A stretch of DNA of 64,000 nt from Liolophura sinensis. Taxonomy: Eukaryota > Mollusca > Polyplacophora > Chitonida > Chitonidae. Location of the stretch: contig NC_088304.1 of assembly GCF_032854445.1 (NCBI RefSeq), forward strand, positions 3,782,001 to 3,846,000. Direction: 5' to 3'. Shown in pieces: positions 24,901 to 39,900 of the stretch. The notes beneath the pieces were generated by a model that saw nothing but the letters and a program-made list of their open reading frames with translations, ran no database searches and was not told the DNA's origin. The translations under genes and the position numbers were made by a program. The first letter of the stretch is position 1. Each line of letters starts with the position of its first letter.

Positions 24901-27900
24901 CACATATGCCTGGTCAAAATGAAACTCTGTCCGACTCTTTAGGCTGTACCTGTGACTGCCAGTCGAAGAAGGGCCCCTCCTCCTCCAAAACGCAAGTAAG
25001 TGACATGTTATCTTTCCATCGTCACAAAACGGAAACAAGGACATGACTAATTCAGGACAAATTATACTACAGGCTTGGAAACTGTGTTGAAGTGTTAAAG
25101 CTGTGCAAACAATAAACATTGATTTATTTATTTATTTGATTGGAGTTTTACGCAAAACTCTAGAATATTTCAGTGGCCAGCAATATTACGGGAAACAGAG
25201 CCTAGGGGAAACCAACGGCCATCTGCATGTTGCCAGCAGGCCTTCCCGTGTACGATTAGAGAGGAAGCCACCATGAGCACGATGGGACCTCACATTGATG
25301 GCATTGGCGAAAGGCACCTGGGTTTATCGTGCTTCGCTAACAAGCTAACTATTTGACCTGGGACTTTGAAGGAGGTACTCTGAAACTGAGGCCTGCGAAA
25401 ACACTATCCATAGCCTACCTATATCTGTCATCGGATATTCGTTAGAAAGTTAAAAACTTCATGCATACATCCTAAGTCCTCTGCTTTGTTGTATATGAAA
25501 GAGCAACGTTCAGTGCAGTTTATGCATGTTTTTAGTTTGATTTTGGAGACAGAACAACATTAGTTGGATGGGTCAGTTTTATGGCCTCACAAAAAGATTA
25601 ATTTTTGTCAGTTTACACAGAATTGGCTTGAATAAACGCCTCCCAAACATGCGAAAAGGTTGAAGAATTACAGTAGTCAATAATTAGGTTTGTGAAATGA
25701 TATTTGTCACCTGTCTACAACTGATAGGTAAGTATAAAAGAAATATGATTAAATGTACATGTATTTAGTTGCTTTGTAATAATGCTCATGAATCAGTTTT
25801 TAAGATTAAATTCAGTCTTTTGTTCTGAGTATATAAGAAATTGAAATTGTCAAAATTAAAGTTGGTCAGTAGTTACATGTGTATTGTTACTTGTGTATGT
25901 GTCGGACAGTAAGGCAATTTATGGAATTTTAGAGTTAGACTACTCTGATATTTAACTAAATGACCAGAAACTTTCGGAATAATGAAATACAAACAGAATA
26001 TTGCGAACCAGTTTGAGAAAAGAAAAAACACACCCACAAAGTGGTCACCTTAGATTACCATTATGTGCTGAAAGGTCAGTTGTGTTCTTGTGGTGAACAT
26101 GAGAGAAAAAACGTACAAACATGATATTGACTAATTTTAGGACTAGCTTCCAGGGGTGTTCCATTTGAGGTGTATGTTATTTGATACTTGGCCATCACTT
26201 GAGATTTTCTGTCTTACTAGGCCTCATTTAGTAATACACTTATTACTGTTGGATTTGAAATCATGTGCAAAAAGGCCGAGAGACGTTTTCCACGAATCAC
26301 TGACTGACTTTAGGGAGTAGTAAACACTCTTGTATCACGGTATTCTGGAGACAAAGACAAAAAATTGTGTAGTTCACAACCATGCCACATGACCCGTGCT
26401 TGACATTTCCTGGATGGGTCAACAAGCACACCCAATTGTGTTTTTTTTCTAAGACATCCTTTTTTTTTTTCTCGAGCCGTTTGAATGCGAAATTGCGCCC
26501 TTCGTGTTGACACTGTTCCGGGACAGTGAACACCGTTAGATTATATTGAGCCCTCTTATGGGTCATTAAGGAGCTGTTGAAATTAAGTTGCCCCTTAAAT
26601 ATCCGGCGGGGCGCGGCAGAGTGCCTGGTCGGCCTGAGGGCACCATGGCCTTAAAATTGACCGGAGTTGAAAGCTAGTTTTTGCATTGTTGTAGAGTCTG
26701 AGATTGGACATTACTGAATTGGGTATTGAATGAGCTGTCACTGGGCGGTGGAACTGTGTGTTACATGATTTGAACAACTAGAATCTATTATATATTGAAG
26801 AACTAAATCGTATATCTTAATTTTTAAGTTGGGCGAACTGGATGGTGTATCACTAAAGAGGCTATACCGAAGATTTTTTGGTCAAATAATTGATCAGCGC
26901 AAGTCAGTTTTCACAGTTTTATATACTGTTTCCACCTTTCGCAAAACCTCCTCATCTCTGCGTGTGTTAATAAAGTTTCTAAAATTTATAAAGCTTTTTT
27001 TAAAGTCTACAATCATTTTAACAGTGTAAATTGTACATCTTTGAGTCTGATGGGAAGTATTTTGACCTGTATTTAGTAAATACAGACAATTTCTGGATTT
27101 TTTGCCTAAAATCTCTGGTATAGCCTTGTTAAAGTGAACCCCCACTTACTAACAGTGTGACTGGACAGTTGTTTTTAAAGAGTTGTTCAATGTGCGTGTA
27201 ATATACAGTGTAAATTTGTAATATATTAACGACTATACTACATCTAAACGTCTTTAGATTCAAACAAAGTCCTTGAATGTTGCCTACACGTACTATTATG
27301 GTACTGAAGGTTCAAAAAGGACAACTAGAACAGATTCATGTATCGGAAATTGCTGTTTTGAATAACATTCATTTGTGTCAGAGGCATTAAACAGCCAAAA
27401 AATAATTAAAAAATAAAATGATTACAGACAATTCAGATTTTCCTTTCATCAATAATACCCTTGTACAGTTCACCTGTAGCATAAGATTATTGTATTTTAA
27501 AAGTCTACTTGGTTGATAGTTTGAGTTCATTTTGTTTTAATTAAATTCAGTTTTAATGAAACTCAGTATTGTTAAAGGTTATAAAAATCAAACTTCATTG
27601 TTTCCAAATTCAATGGTTCAAGATTATCACAGGTCAGTGTCTCTACCGCGGTGTCTGTTCTATTTCAGATTTCTCACACATTTTGCAATGTTCAGGAGTA
27701 TTTACCCATTTTTTAACTGGCAATATTTATAGTTAAGCTTAAGGTTCTCCAAGTTTATCTTTGGGATAATGGATCTAAAAATATTGATTTGAGGATAGTG
27801 GAAATATTTGTAAGCTAATTAATTTATAACACTCGTATAAAGCTAATTTACAGGTTAATTTACAGTATTGATGAGCTAATTGACAGTAAGTTAATTTGCA

Positions 27901-30900
27901 GTACTGGTAATGCTAATTGTCAGTATTGAATGATGGGCTGATTTGAAGGACATAGCTAACTGACAGTGATGATGCACAAAATTAGAAACAATTGATGTCA
28001 AAGAGTAAACTGTGTTTGTGCTGGCAGGATTCCCATCATATTGTCCCAGCCATTGTATGACGCTTGTCAGATATGGTTAATGTGGAAATCTTTACAATCC
28101 TTAACATTTGGACAAACCAGTTGATCAGGTAAAGATCCTCGAGACTGGTGGAATTTCCACGTTTGTTCTGAAGCGCTTAGCAGACCAGCTGTTCGGAGAA
28201 CTGGGGTGAATAATGCCACACTGTTGTCGCAAATCATCTTCAGTTGAGAGCCTCAAATTGGCTCTGAAGCTCACCCTGACTTTGCTTTGCCCCTGTTGTT
28301 ATAAACGAGGAATTAGCCCAGTTTAAATGGCCCTTTTGTGTTTAAAGATTTGACTTGTTCGAGTAATTACACCCTTGACCAGCTGCCATCCAACAGTCGC
28401 TAACAGCTTGTCATTTTGGTGAGCAGTGTCCACGTCAAGGGGGATTACTCTGGTGCCGGAGATGGTTACGCATAGATTTTCTCTGCAAATTTGCCGTAAA
28501 AGTGTTAAATTGATGATGCATTATTCATCTATCCATTTAAATAATTGACTTCATCACATCTACGGTGTTTGAGACAGAGATAAGACCATCATTAAAATTT
28601 TTTGTTGCTGGTAACCCAACCTATCAAAAAGAAACAAGGTAGGCCCGCAGGAAATTTCTTTTTCCTTTGGTTAAAAGGGGTTTTATGGAAATTTAACATG
28701 TAGAAAAAAAGAACAGAAATTCCATAAAAAGCTGCCCTATGAAAACTTCAAGAGTAAGACCATTTGTTTGGAAGGTCAGTCTGGTTATCCCCAATGAACA
28801 GATTTGTAATAATGGCCCCAAATTCACAGATTTACTCTTCTAAAACTCGAAATTTCACAAACCAAAAATAATATTGAAAAACATAGTGAATCTTGCCTGA
28901 ATCTGCAGGGAAGTGGATAAGAATATTTTTTTATTTTTTGATTTTAATATGTGGTGAAATTTATTTAAGTTAAATATCTGTATGCAATTTTAGTATCTTC
29001 CTTGTGGGAAAACAGCTCATGTGTAGCAATACTTGTTTTGACATTGCTGTCTGTATAAAATCCAACAAAGTGAAATTTGAAATAAATTATAAATGATATA
29101 AGCTAGCAGTGTTCATTGCAAACTGTCATTGTGTCCTGAAAAAAAAGATATGTGAAAAAATAAAACAGGCTGAAAGCAATTTATTTATTATTATTATCAT
29201 TATTGTAGTTAAATTTTGATGGTTTTGCTTTCTGAAATTGTTTCTGTAAAAGAAAAGACCTCTAAAAATCGAAGTAGGCATCGCTAAATACACTGTAGAC
29301 CACTTAAAACTATGCACAAATATACTTTGATTTATTTCTTTAGATGTTTGTAAAATGAGTTAAATTTGCTCAAACATTTGACTTTTATGGTGGGCTGTAT
29401 GGACCACATTATCACAGGTTAGAAACTCTGATGTCACAGGAAGTTTAATGTAATCACCACACTTTTTACCCATGAGTGAAAGATTACTGAAATACTGTTC
29501 CTAAAAATTCCGTCCTTATGATGAATTTTAGCAAAATGAGGTGATGTGACATCAAAGTTCCTGCCATGTTTCTTGCTAGTAACTTCAGCTCTTCTGGAGA
29601 AGAAGATTTTTTAAGCTTGTCAATAAAATTCAAAATGTATGCTAAATCATATGACTAGCCAAACAGCACAAAACGTCAAAAGTTGCTTCAAATGTTTGTT
29701 ATTAAAAGTGCAAAGTTTGGTTTTGTTACCTTTACCTGATTTTTTCGAGATGTTGCAATTTTTCGAGCTAAGGACAATAATAATCTCAACGATTTCAATA
29801 GATGTCCCAATAGGATAACAGGACCCCTAATAAATAAATATTGCTGTTTGTATTAAAATGAAACTGATTTCGTAATATACAGGTGACACATTTAAGTAGT
29901 GTTACATATATATAATTCTGAATGTTTTCTCATACAAAGCCGGTCTTATATATGGATAGCAGGCTGTCACTTTAGTGGTTTGGTACACGGCACCCCACCT
30001 CTTGTACAGAGATGTTGGTTCAATCCTGGCATTCAACAGGGAAAATTTAAGTCTTGCCGCACTCTTTAACTCAGTGGCACTCAGCAGTCAACAATGCCCT
30101 TTACCACAGCCTTGCGTTCGTAGACCACCAAGTAAATGTTAGGTGTGTGGGTGTGTGTTTTATTTTTTCAGCCCTTTTTCTTTACCATATGTTTTTACTT
30201 TCACTTTCATATCATCTGAGTTTTCTGTTGTTAAGATTAGTCTTAGTTAAGAGGACTCATGTCAAGGATGGATTATGTTTCGTCAGTTTTCAGATATTTC
30301 AAGGCATTGGTCTAGACATTTTTGTTCCCAACTCTGTACATGTCCACAATTGTTATCACTTCTCTTTGTTTGCCGTTTTGTGCAGGATTCCAAAGATTTA
30401 TTTCGGAACACGAACACACAAGCAGATTGCACAGATTGTACGAGAACTCCGTAAAACATTCTACAGAGATGTCAAGTAAGTTTGGCACATCTACTTGTAA
30501 TGACAGATGAGCAAGCTTCCTGGCGATGTGTTCCTGTTGGGTAACTCATCAAAAAATTTCTACTCACTCAAGTGAAAAATTCCAGTGCACTTGAGGGTAA
30601 CTTTTCTAAGCATTCCAGTTTTTTTGCCAAAGCATAAAAAAAAAAGAGTGATGTATTTTACAATATGGGTTTTTGTTCTATATTTTGGTTTTGTTAGCTA
30701 TTTTTATCCCGCTTTCTCTTCCCTCTCATTATAACATGCTTCAGAACAATTTATTGATTTATTTGATTGGTGTTTTACGCCGTACTCAAGAATATTTCAC
30801 TTGTACGATGCCAGCCAGCATTATGGTGGGAGGAAACCAGGAATAGCCCAGGGGAAATCCACGTCCATCTGCAGGTTGCTGGCAGACCTTCCCACATAAG

Positions 30901-33900
30901 GCCCACTTCAGTACAACACGCGCTACAATATAACATGGTTGTCACAGAATTGTTTTTGCACACATACTGTACAAAAGTTTTCAGTGAAGAAAACCTTAAC
31001 ATTTGGTAAATATTACTTGCGATCTTTTTTTTTTATTCAGTAAAAACCAAAATATTATGTTGATGTTGCTTACAGTTAACATCGAGTATTGTTTCTTTCT
31101 ATATTGTACATGTCATAGGCTAACATGAACTTCTCTATGCTTCACTTATAACATGGTCGGCTGATTTTTCCCCCAACAACAGCGTTGCTTTATGGTTTAA
31201 TCTTTCTTTTAAGAAGCTTAGGCTTTGTAGTGCTTTTTCAGAACTTGAGGACAAGCAGCCTAGGGTAAACAACTTCCCTTTGCTAGGTACATTCTATCTG
31301 ACAAATCACTCAACTTTAAAAAGCTACAGCCAGAATAGCAAGAGTTGGGTTTGAATTTGTGACTGCACTGTTAACGTCTGATTGTCTGCATAATAAACCC
31401 CAATGCTTGATCACTCGCATTGATTTGTGAAGACTGTGCCATAAAACAGATGAGTGGTAAAATAGAAGAAATAGTGCAGTCTCTGATGTAATATTGTGTA
31501 ACAAATTAAATCTCAATTTGTCCATGTTTCAATGTGTAAATAAATAAATTCTATTCTTATTTAATTTGTTTAGTCACAAACCTTCATTGCTGACTGCATC
31601 CCTTTCTCAAGGGTACTAGGTAAAGGGAGGTAATATGTGTGATGACTGACAGGAGTTCTTCCCCTTGTTCCACAGGATGACCATCCTGGCCAGTCGGGAA
31701 CATACGTGTATTCATCCTGCAGTGTCAAAATCTTCCAGTAAGAACGATGGATGCCGGGACTTACTAGATGTGAGTGTTTTAATACACATTAGCGCTGTCT
31801 AATAAGTGAAAAATCCCTGTGTACAACATAAATGAATCAAATAAACAAGGCAATAAATTGTAATCAGTTTACAAAAAAGCAGTCTTCATTAAACCTGATA
31901 ACTCAGATAGGTGTTATATTAGCATAATTTTATTTTGCCTCTTAAAGGTGTTTATATGCAATATTCAGTTAGGATTAATGTTTAGGTTTGAGCCTAAAAG
32001 AGCTAAGAAATAGCAACATTGTTTTGGGGGGGGGGATTTATATATATTATCAAGGCAATTGCCCAATAGGGACCTCAACAGGTGGAAATCAGGGGCATGA
32101 ACCAGCGACAACTTACAGCCTTAGAGCTGTCAGCAAAGCAGCGGTGACATCCTGCCACTGCAGGTAACCTGTGTGGGAAATAGTGGTTGTTTGCCACTCA
32201 TACCAAAAGCCATATAGTCTTCAGTGAGCGAAAAGTATAAGCACAAACAGAAGAGCAATTATTTGCCGGGTGTGTGCTTCGCGAAAAAAATTATTACTGC
32301 CAAATCCATTAAAGCAAACATACTGCAAACTAAAGTGGATTGTAATACAGTGGTTAAATCTTTTTCATCTCACCTTCTTTAGGGCCCAGGCTGTTTGTTC
32401 AACAATAATGTGAGAAAGATCAGTTCCCAGAATGTACTTCAAAATTTCTACGGTCAGGGCACGGCCTGGGACATAGAAGACTTGGTTACCCTTTGCAGCG
32501 AGAGGCGTGTTAAAGTGAGTGATCTGAGCGAGAAATGTCATCATCCTGAGAGGTTCTGTGTTATGATAGGTATCGATATATTGGTTGTTCTAATGTGTAA
32601 TGTGAGGCAGTGACACAAAATAATTACAAACATATTTTAGCTGCCACAATTTAGCTCGGGAAATTGCTTGCTGTGTCTCTGCATGTCAAATTTTTGACTT
32701 CCTATCTTTCAACACGGTTTATTCATTTAAAGAGCTACATCAGTGTCAAAACAATTGCGCCTTAAATGATATAGTGTTAAATGATAGTATGTGATCCTTT
32801 CCCAAATTATCCAAAACAAAAACACATTTGCTTTAATTGATTAAAACCGCAAATGTAAGTCTTGGGGGATCATTCTGTCATTTCCATGCATAAGTCAGAT
32901 GATTTTGAGAACAAAGTTAACCACTAATTAAATATTAAATGAATCGGTGCATGGTGTTCACTCAGAGGTATGGAAGACTTACTGTTATTTTCACCTCAGG
33001 CTTGTCCTTATTATGTGAGTCGAGGTCTCAGAGGAGAGTCAGACATCGTCTTCTGTCCCTACAACTATCTGGTTGATCCCATCATCAGGAAAACTGTGAG
33101 TTATCTGCAGTTTTTGGCTCATTATGTTAACATTTAATTATCCCATCAAGTAAAGTAAAATTTTGAACTAATATTTCATCCATTTCAGACGTTACTCATT
33201 TTGCCTGAAGTAAATTTACTTAATTTATTATGAAAAACACAGCCAAATAAAGAAATCCACACCAAATGAGTGTCTAAAAATACATTCACTTATTTTTTTT
33301 TTTTGGATGGAACTAGAATTAAATTAAATGCATTTAAATATTTGAATCTTAAGGTTGGGATTTATGAAGCATATTCATATTGTTCAATGTCCCAACATTT
33401 TGCACTAAAACATATCCATAACATTCTGATTGTAGGCACATTTTGTGAAGAACAAACAAAAATGTTTGTAAATTTAACAATTCCCAATACAATCAATGTG
33501 GCACATTGTGTTCTAACATTTTAATGCATTTAATTTTCGTCAAGAAGAAGATAAAAAGAAGTTTTCAGTGGTTTGTCTGATGATAATACTGACATAATTG
33601 AATAATCCTCTGCTCTTGTTGTCATGACAACAGATGGAGATTAACATAAAGGAGGAGATAATTATCCTTGATGAAGCTCACAACATTGAGGATTCAGCGC
33701 GGGAAGCCGTCAGCAAGTGTATCGAACACGACAGCCTAACTAAGATTATCAAAGAGCTGGACGACTTAGGTAAGACATTCATACTTGTACCAGGTCAGGT
33801 CATGCCAAAGACAGATTGCTTAATGGCCTAATGGTTAGAGCACCCATCTCAAAGTCGGGAGACCTAGGATCAAACCCGGGTCAGATCATACCAAAGGCTT

Positions 33901-36900
33901 TAAAAATGATGTTGCTACCTAGCTAGGAGCTCAGCACTGAGAGGTTAGAGTGAGGAAACGGGACTGGTTTGCCTGGTGTCAGTATAATGTGACTAGGTGG
34001 GATGTCATGTCTGGTGGCTTCAGCATGATACTTTGGCGACATGGACTTGCCCTGCCACATGAAGACAAAATATATCTACACACACCTGATGACTCCTAGT
34101 CTTCATATGACTGAAAAATTGTTACCTATTTACGAGAACGGTATCTAGAATGTGATCAGTGAGAACTGGGATTTCACATTACGTGAACTGTATCCGGAAT
34201 GTGATCAGTGAGAAGTGGGATTTCACGTTACACGAACTGTATCCGGCATGTGATCAGTGAGAAGTGGGATTTCACATTATGTGAACTGTATCCGGAATGT
34301 GATCAGTGAGAAGTGGGATTTCACGTTACACGAACTGTATCCGGCATGTGATCAGTGAGAAGTGGGATTTCACATTACATGAACTGTGTCCGGAATGTGA
34401 TCAGTGAGAACTGGGATTTCACCTTACACGAACTGTATCCAGCATGTGAGAAGTGAGAACTGGGATTTCACGTTACACGAACTGTATCCGGCATGTGATC
34501 AGTGAGAAGTGGGATTTCACATTAAGTGAACTGTATCCAGAATGTGATCAGTGAGAACTGGGATTTCACGTTACACGAACTGTATCCGGCATGTGGGAAG
34601 TGGGATTTCACATTACATGAACTGTATCCAGAATGTGATCAGTGAGAAGTGGGATTTCACCTTACACGAACTGTATCCAGAATGTGATCAGTGAGAAGTG
34701 GGATTTCACGTTACACGAACTGTATCCGGCATGTGAGAAGTGGGATTTCACATTACACGAACTGTATCCGGCATGTGATCAGTGAGAAGTGGGATTTCAC
34801 ATTACATGAACTGTATCCGGAATGTGATCAGTGAGAAGTGGGATTTCACATTACACGAACTGTATCCGGAATGTGATCAGTGAGAAGTGGGATTTCACAT
34901 TACGTGAACTGTATCCGGAATGTGATCAGTGAGAAGTGGGATTTCACGTTACACGATCTGTATCCGGCATGTGATCAGTGAGAAGTGGGATTTCACGTTA
35001 CACGAGCTGTATCCGGCATGTGATCAGTGAGAAGTGGGATTTCACATTACACGAGCTGTATCCGGCATGTGATCAGTGAGAAGTGGGATTTCACATTACG
35101 TGTCCCTAATGTGATCAGTGAGAAGTGGGATTTCACATTACATGAACTGTATCCGGAATGTGATCAGTGAGAAGTGGGATTTCACATTACGTGAACTGTG
35201 TCCGGAATATGATCAGTATAGTGACCATAACAAATAAAAGCCTAAAAAAATAACTATAAAAAATAAAAGAAATAGACAAACTGTTGAATTATCTCCCTGA
35301 AGTAGCCACATGTGATTGAATAGTTTGTATTTTACATTGGTACTTAACTCTGTGATAATGCACATTTTATCTTACAGTTAAGAGAGAAGTTAAGGAATTT
35401 GAGCACCAAGAGCTTCTTCAAATGGTAAGAATGATTTTACTGTTTTAGGATTAGGACAAATGTTGTTTGTGTGTGAAGGTTTGTCTTCACTGTTTTGTGG
35501 AGTGCAAATAATATCATACTCCATTGTTATACCAGTCAAATTTCACCACCCAAAAACTGGGAACACCACAAGTTAACAATTCGTTATCAGTGCTGTGAGT
35601 GTATACAAACAGGGGCCATACCTCCAAATTATCTGTAGCCCACCAGAAAGTGCAATAAAAAATATCTTAGCCGAGTCTGCCATTTTGCCTGTCAACACAT
35701 CCTGCGAAATCCTGTGCATTCAATGTGACATATCGAGTATTTTGATTGGCCACACTTGGAATCCAATCTGTTTTATTGGATAAACTCAGATGGTATTTGA
35801 TTGGTCAACCTGATGTTGTAAATCTGGATTGGTGGATGTCATTGAGAAGGTGGTTTTAGACCATATATCTTACAGCACATGTACCCCTCTCTACGCTGGC
35901 TTTACACCACTGCCACCTTTGGACAAGATTGACCTTTCTTACCACAGATATGCACATAGGCTTGCTTTGACTTAGCCTTGCCTCTTTTGTCTTCACATGG
36001 AACTATTTGTTCAGCATTCAGCAATAAAATTGTTTCGGGCGTTTGGTTAGATTCATGTTGTGCATATTAAAGATAGAGATAAAGAAAATACATGTGTAAA
36101 AGTATTATTAGAAACAAAGGTTGAGATACATGCAGATTGTTTGTGTTTTCTGGCATCATGTGACCTTGTTGGTGTTGAAAATTCCTGTACAAGATTTTCT
36201 GCTTGTGGCATTGATGTAAGCCATGACCATAGAGAGTGGCGTATACGCTTGTAAGGAGTAAGGTTCAAGACCGGGTTTACACGGTCGACATTATATAATT
36301 TAATTCACCTAAATGCTTTCATTTTAGCATTTTTCAGTTGACAAATTGTACTTGATTCTGATTGATTCATCCACTTTACCAAACCACTGAAGATGGGGGT
36401 TTTTTTTGTTTTTTTTTTTTTGATTTTTTGATTAAGAAATAAGCACTGGCATCATAAGTATCATTCTGAGGCTTTTATGTGCTTCATAAAGTGCATTTTT
36501 AAAGCCATACTTCAGGTGAAATAGAAAGGTGCCTAACTCTGAAGTCAGTGATTCAAAACCTAGTGGTTTCTGCCAGCTGAGTGCACTACATGTAGAACCT
36601 GTGAGTGTGCCCAGAAAGCGTGACTCCCAAATAGCGACTGTTTTGTTACAGTGCTCACGATTGGATGATTTTATCCGGCGGAGTGGCTCTCAGTTGGAGC
36701 AGAAGAGTTTCGACCAGGCCAGCACCGTGTGGGCAGGAATGGACATAGTGGCCAGGCTTGTCCAGGTGGGCCTGGGGCCTAAGGAGTTCCCTGCTCTGCA
36801 GGTACAGTGCATAGAATGCAAGCCCTTCCTATCAAGATTTAACACTGAGAAGCACTGTTTATCTCCCTAGGAAAACTTATAAATGTGCTTTCTGCTTTTA

Positions 36901-39900
36901 AGAAAGCAGGCCAAAAAAAAACATAAACCTGTGCACAGTTATACAGTTGAAATATTGCACAATGGTAAACACAAATGAATAATAAATAAATAGATTCTGC
37001 ACAGGATGTGTGGTCACTCATTTCTTGCTGTACAGCGTGTGTTAGCAGCAGTGTGTGAAGAGGACGAGGCAGAGAAGCGTCGGGAAGGCGGACTCTTGCC
37101 ACCCCGCCTCAGCATGGGAGCTGCTAATGTCCTGGATGCATTGTTCACGATGCTGGACTTCCTCTACAGAGAGGACCTCCGATTTGTCGAAGATTATAGG
37201 TCTGTTCACAATTCATTCAGATTTTATTTTTTCCATCACTTTTACCCTTTTCTGCCCTTTTCCATTTTCTGCACTGTTCAAATAGAGCTAATCAATTTGG
37301 CTACCCTTTTGGTTCAACTTATTTTAGGCTATAAAAGTAAAATCAAGACGGTGTTGTAATATATGAACCTTAAATATGCACCTCATGAACCAGTAGTTGT
37401 AATATATGAACCTTAAATATGCGCCTCATGAACCAGCAGTTGTAATATATGAACCTTAAATATGCACCTCATGAAGCAGCAGTTGTAATACTTGATCACA
37501 CATTTTCAACATCAAATTAGAGTAAGTCCAATTTCAAAATTTTAGTATCATCGTAATTTCAGGCTCTTTTGACCTTTGGTTGAACTGAGGAACGTACAAA
37601 GGGTATAAAAAAGTAATCTCCATGCTAACGCTATAAATACTTCATAGGGGTGTGCTGATACTCCCCTGTTCATGTGTGTGAAGTTGAAATTAAACTGCTA
37701 TGATTGACTTTTTATTTTCCATCAGTTTTCTAGGTAACATTATGCACTTTTCTACTAAACATCCGTTTTCCTCCCACCGTAGTGCTGGCCATTGTCGTAT
37801 AAGTCAAGTATTCTTGAGTCTGGCGTAAAACACTAATCAAATAAATAAATCCACAAAACAAGCCCTATGTTTATGTATGCGTGTACTTTGCCATATCGTT
37901 ACCTATGCTATGGATGAAGGGTATCATTTCCCAGAATTCCATTATTGTGTGGTATCTGCGGAACATACTGGTCATACAAGTTTCTGCGATCCCAGAATGC
38001 TATTTAGTCCTTCAAAAAAGTTGTGGTGTTCAGTTATGTGTAATGAGGTGTTTTGTCTTTCAGGGTGGCCATTGTGAGGTCTACATCTTACAGCCAGACC
38101 ATGGACACGGTAAGCGTGATCTGTAGTCTTCGTTTAAGAGGTCAGGAGGATCTGTGTTTTTATTGTAAATGCCTTACACACATCCTTTGGGAATTTCTAG
38201 CATTACAAAGTTGTATTGCCCTAATTCCTCAACATTTCACATGTGCAAGAGCAACATTCTGTACAATGTATGCATAATTGAATTTGACTTTGGACATAAA
38301 CCTACATTGGTTGAGTGGGCCCATTTCAGCGTTTCACAAAAACTATAATTTTATCAGTCTGCACAGAATAACGCCTTCAGAATATTACCCCAGTAAACAC
38401 CTTGAAAGAAGCGAACAGGTTGAAGAATTACAGTACATTGTTTTCTTGGTTGTAGTCTGGCCAGTGGCTGACCAGCAGAAAAAACAAAGGTAAGTGAGCA
38501 TAAGCTGGGCATAAATAGACATTCTATAAGTTGATCATCCAATTAGTTGCTCAGTCAAGTTTTGACGTCCTATTTTCTAACAGGGACATGCTATCTGTGT
38601 AGCTTGGGTCATGCTATCTGTGTAGCTTGGGTCATGCTATCTGTGTAGCTTGGGTCATGCTATCTGTGTAGCTTGGGACATGCTATCTGTGTAACATGGG
38701 TCATGCTATCTGTGTAGCTTGGGTCATGCTATCTGTGTAACATGAGTCATGCTATCTGTGTAGCTTGGGTCATGCTATCTGTGTAACATGGGTCATGCTA
38801 TCTGTGTAGCTTGGGTCATGCTATCTGTGTAACACGAGTCATGCTATCTGTGTAGCTTGGGTCATGCTATCTGTGTAGCATGGGTCATGCTATATGTGTA
38901 GCTTGGGTCATGCTATCTGTGTAACATGGGTCATGCTATCTGTAAAACATGGGTCATGCTATCTGTGTTTGAGTGAACACACAACCCTACACCAGGAAAT
39001 GTCACAGCTATCTGTGTAGCATGGGTCATGCTATCTGTGTAGCATGGGTCATGCTATATGTGTAGCTTGGGTCATGCTATCTGTGTAACATGGGTCATGC
39101 TATCTGTAAAACATGGGTCATGCTATCTGTGTTTAAGTGAACATACAACCCTACACCAGGAAATGTCACAGCTATCTGTGTAGCTCGGGTCATGCTATCT
39201 GTGTAGCATGGGTCATGCTATCTGTGTAGCATGGGTCATGCTATCTGTGTAACATGGGTCATGCTATCTGTGTAGCATGGGTCAAGGTATCTGTGTAGCT
39301 TGGGTCATGCTATCTGTGTAACATGAGTCATGCTATCTGTGTAACATGAGTCAAGCTATCTGTGTAACATGGGTCATGCTATCTGTGTAGCATGGGTCAT
39401 ACACTTAATGAAGGTTTGAGTGAACACACAACCCTACACCTGTCACAGCTGTCACAGCTATGTGTATAGAAAATTTGTTTCTTGAAGACGTAATTACCGT
39501 AAATACAAAGTGAACATATGATAGTCTTGTCTTGAATATTTCTTCTTTAAAAGTCATTGAGACATTTTAGGAAATTGTAACCAAACTGTTGAAAATGTTC
39601 TTAAACTGTGCATTTACAAATTTTATTACAGCTGTATGAGTTGATTTTGGGTTAAAATTTTTGACATCGTTTTAGCAAGAGCCATTTACTTAATTTGAGG
39701 GGGTGGGGACGGCAGTGTGCAAGACCAAATTGTCTTGCGAATTTTGCTTGTTGTAAATGTGATTCATCGTTCTAACAATGACTGTGATTTTGGGATAAAG
39801 TTTTATAGAAATGGATTTACTAATTTTGTGAAAGGGAAAGGCATCATAAATTTCAGTTTGCTAACCTACATTTTTATTGATATGTCAACAAACAAGAAAC

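Noticed and set aside
32040-32230. A possible antisense tRNA-like SINE head in intron 8
   Set aside because: One B-box-like word (complement of GGGGCATGAACCAGCGAC) without a recognisable body; too weak to list.
33812-33900. A functional tRNA gene
   Set aside because: A- and B-box-like words are present, but a conserved SINE body follows and a full cloverleaf is not evident. The heads at 15,094, 43,706 and 58,400 were rejected as tRNA genes for the same reason.
34130-35217. CRISPR-like regular repeats
   Set aside because: Contiguous repeats without unique spacers in a eukaryotic intron; it is a minisatellite. The same applies to the other arrays.
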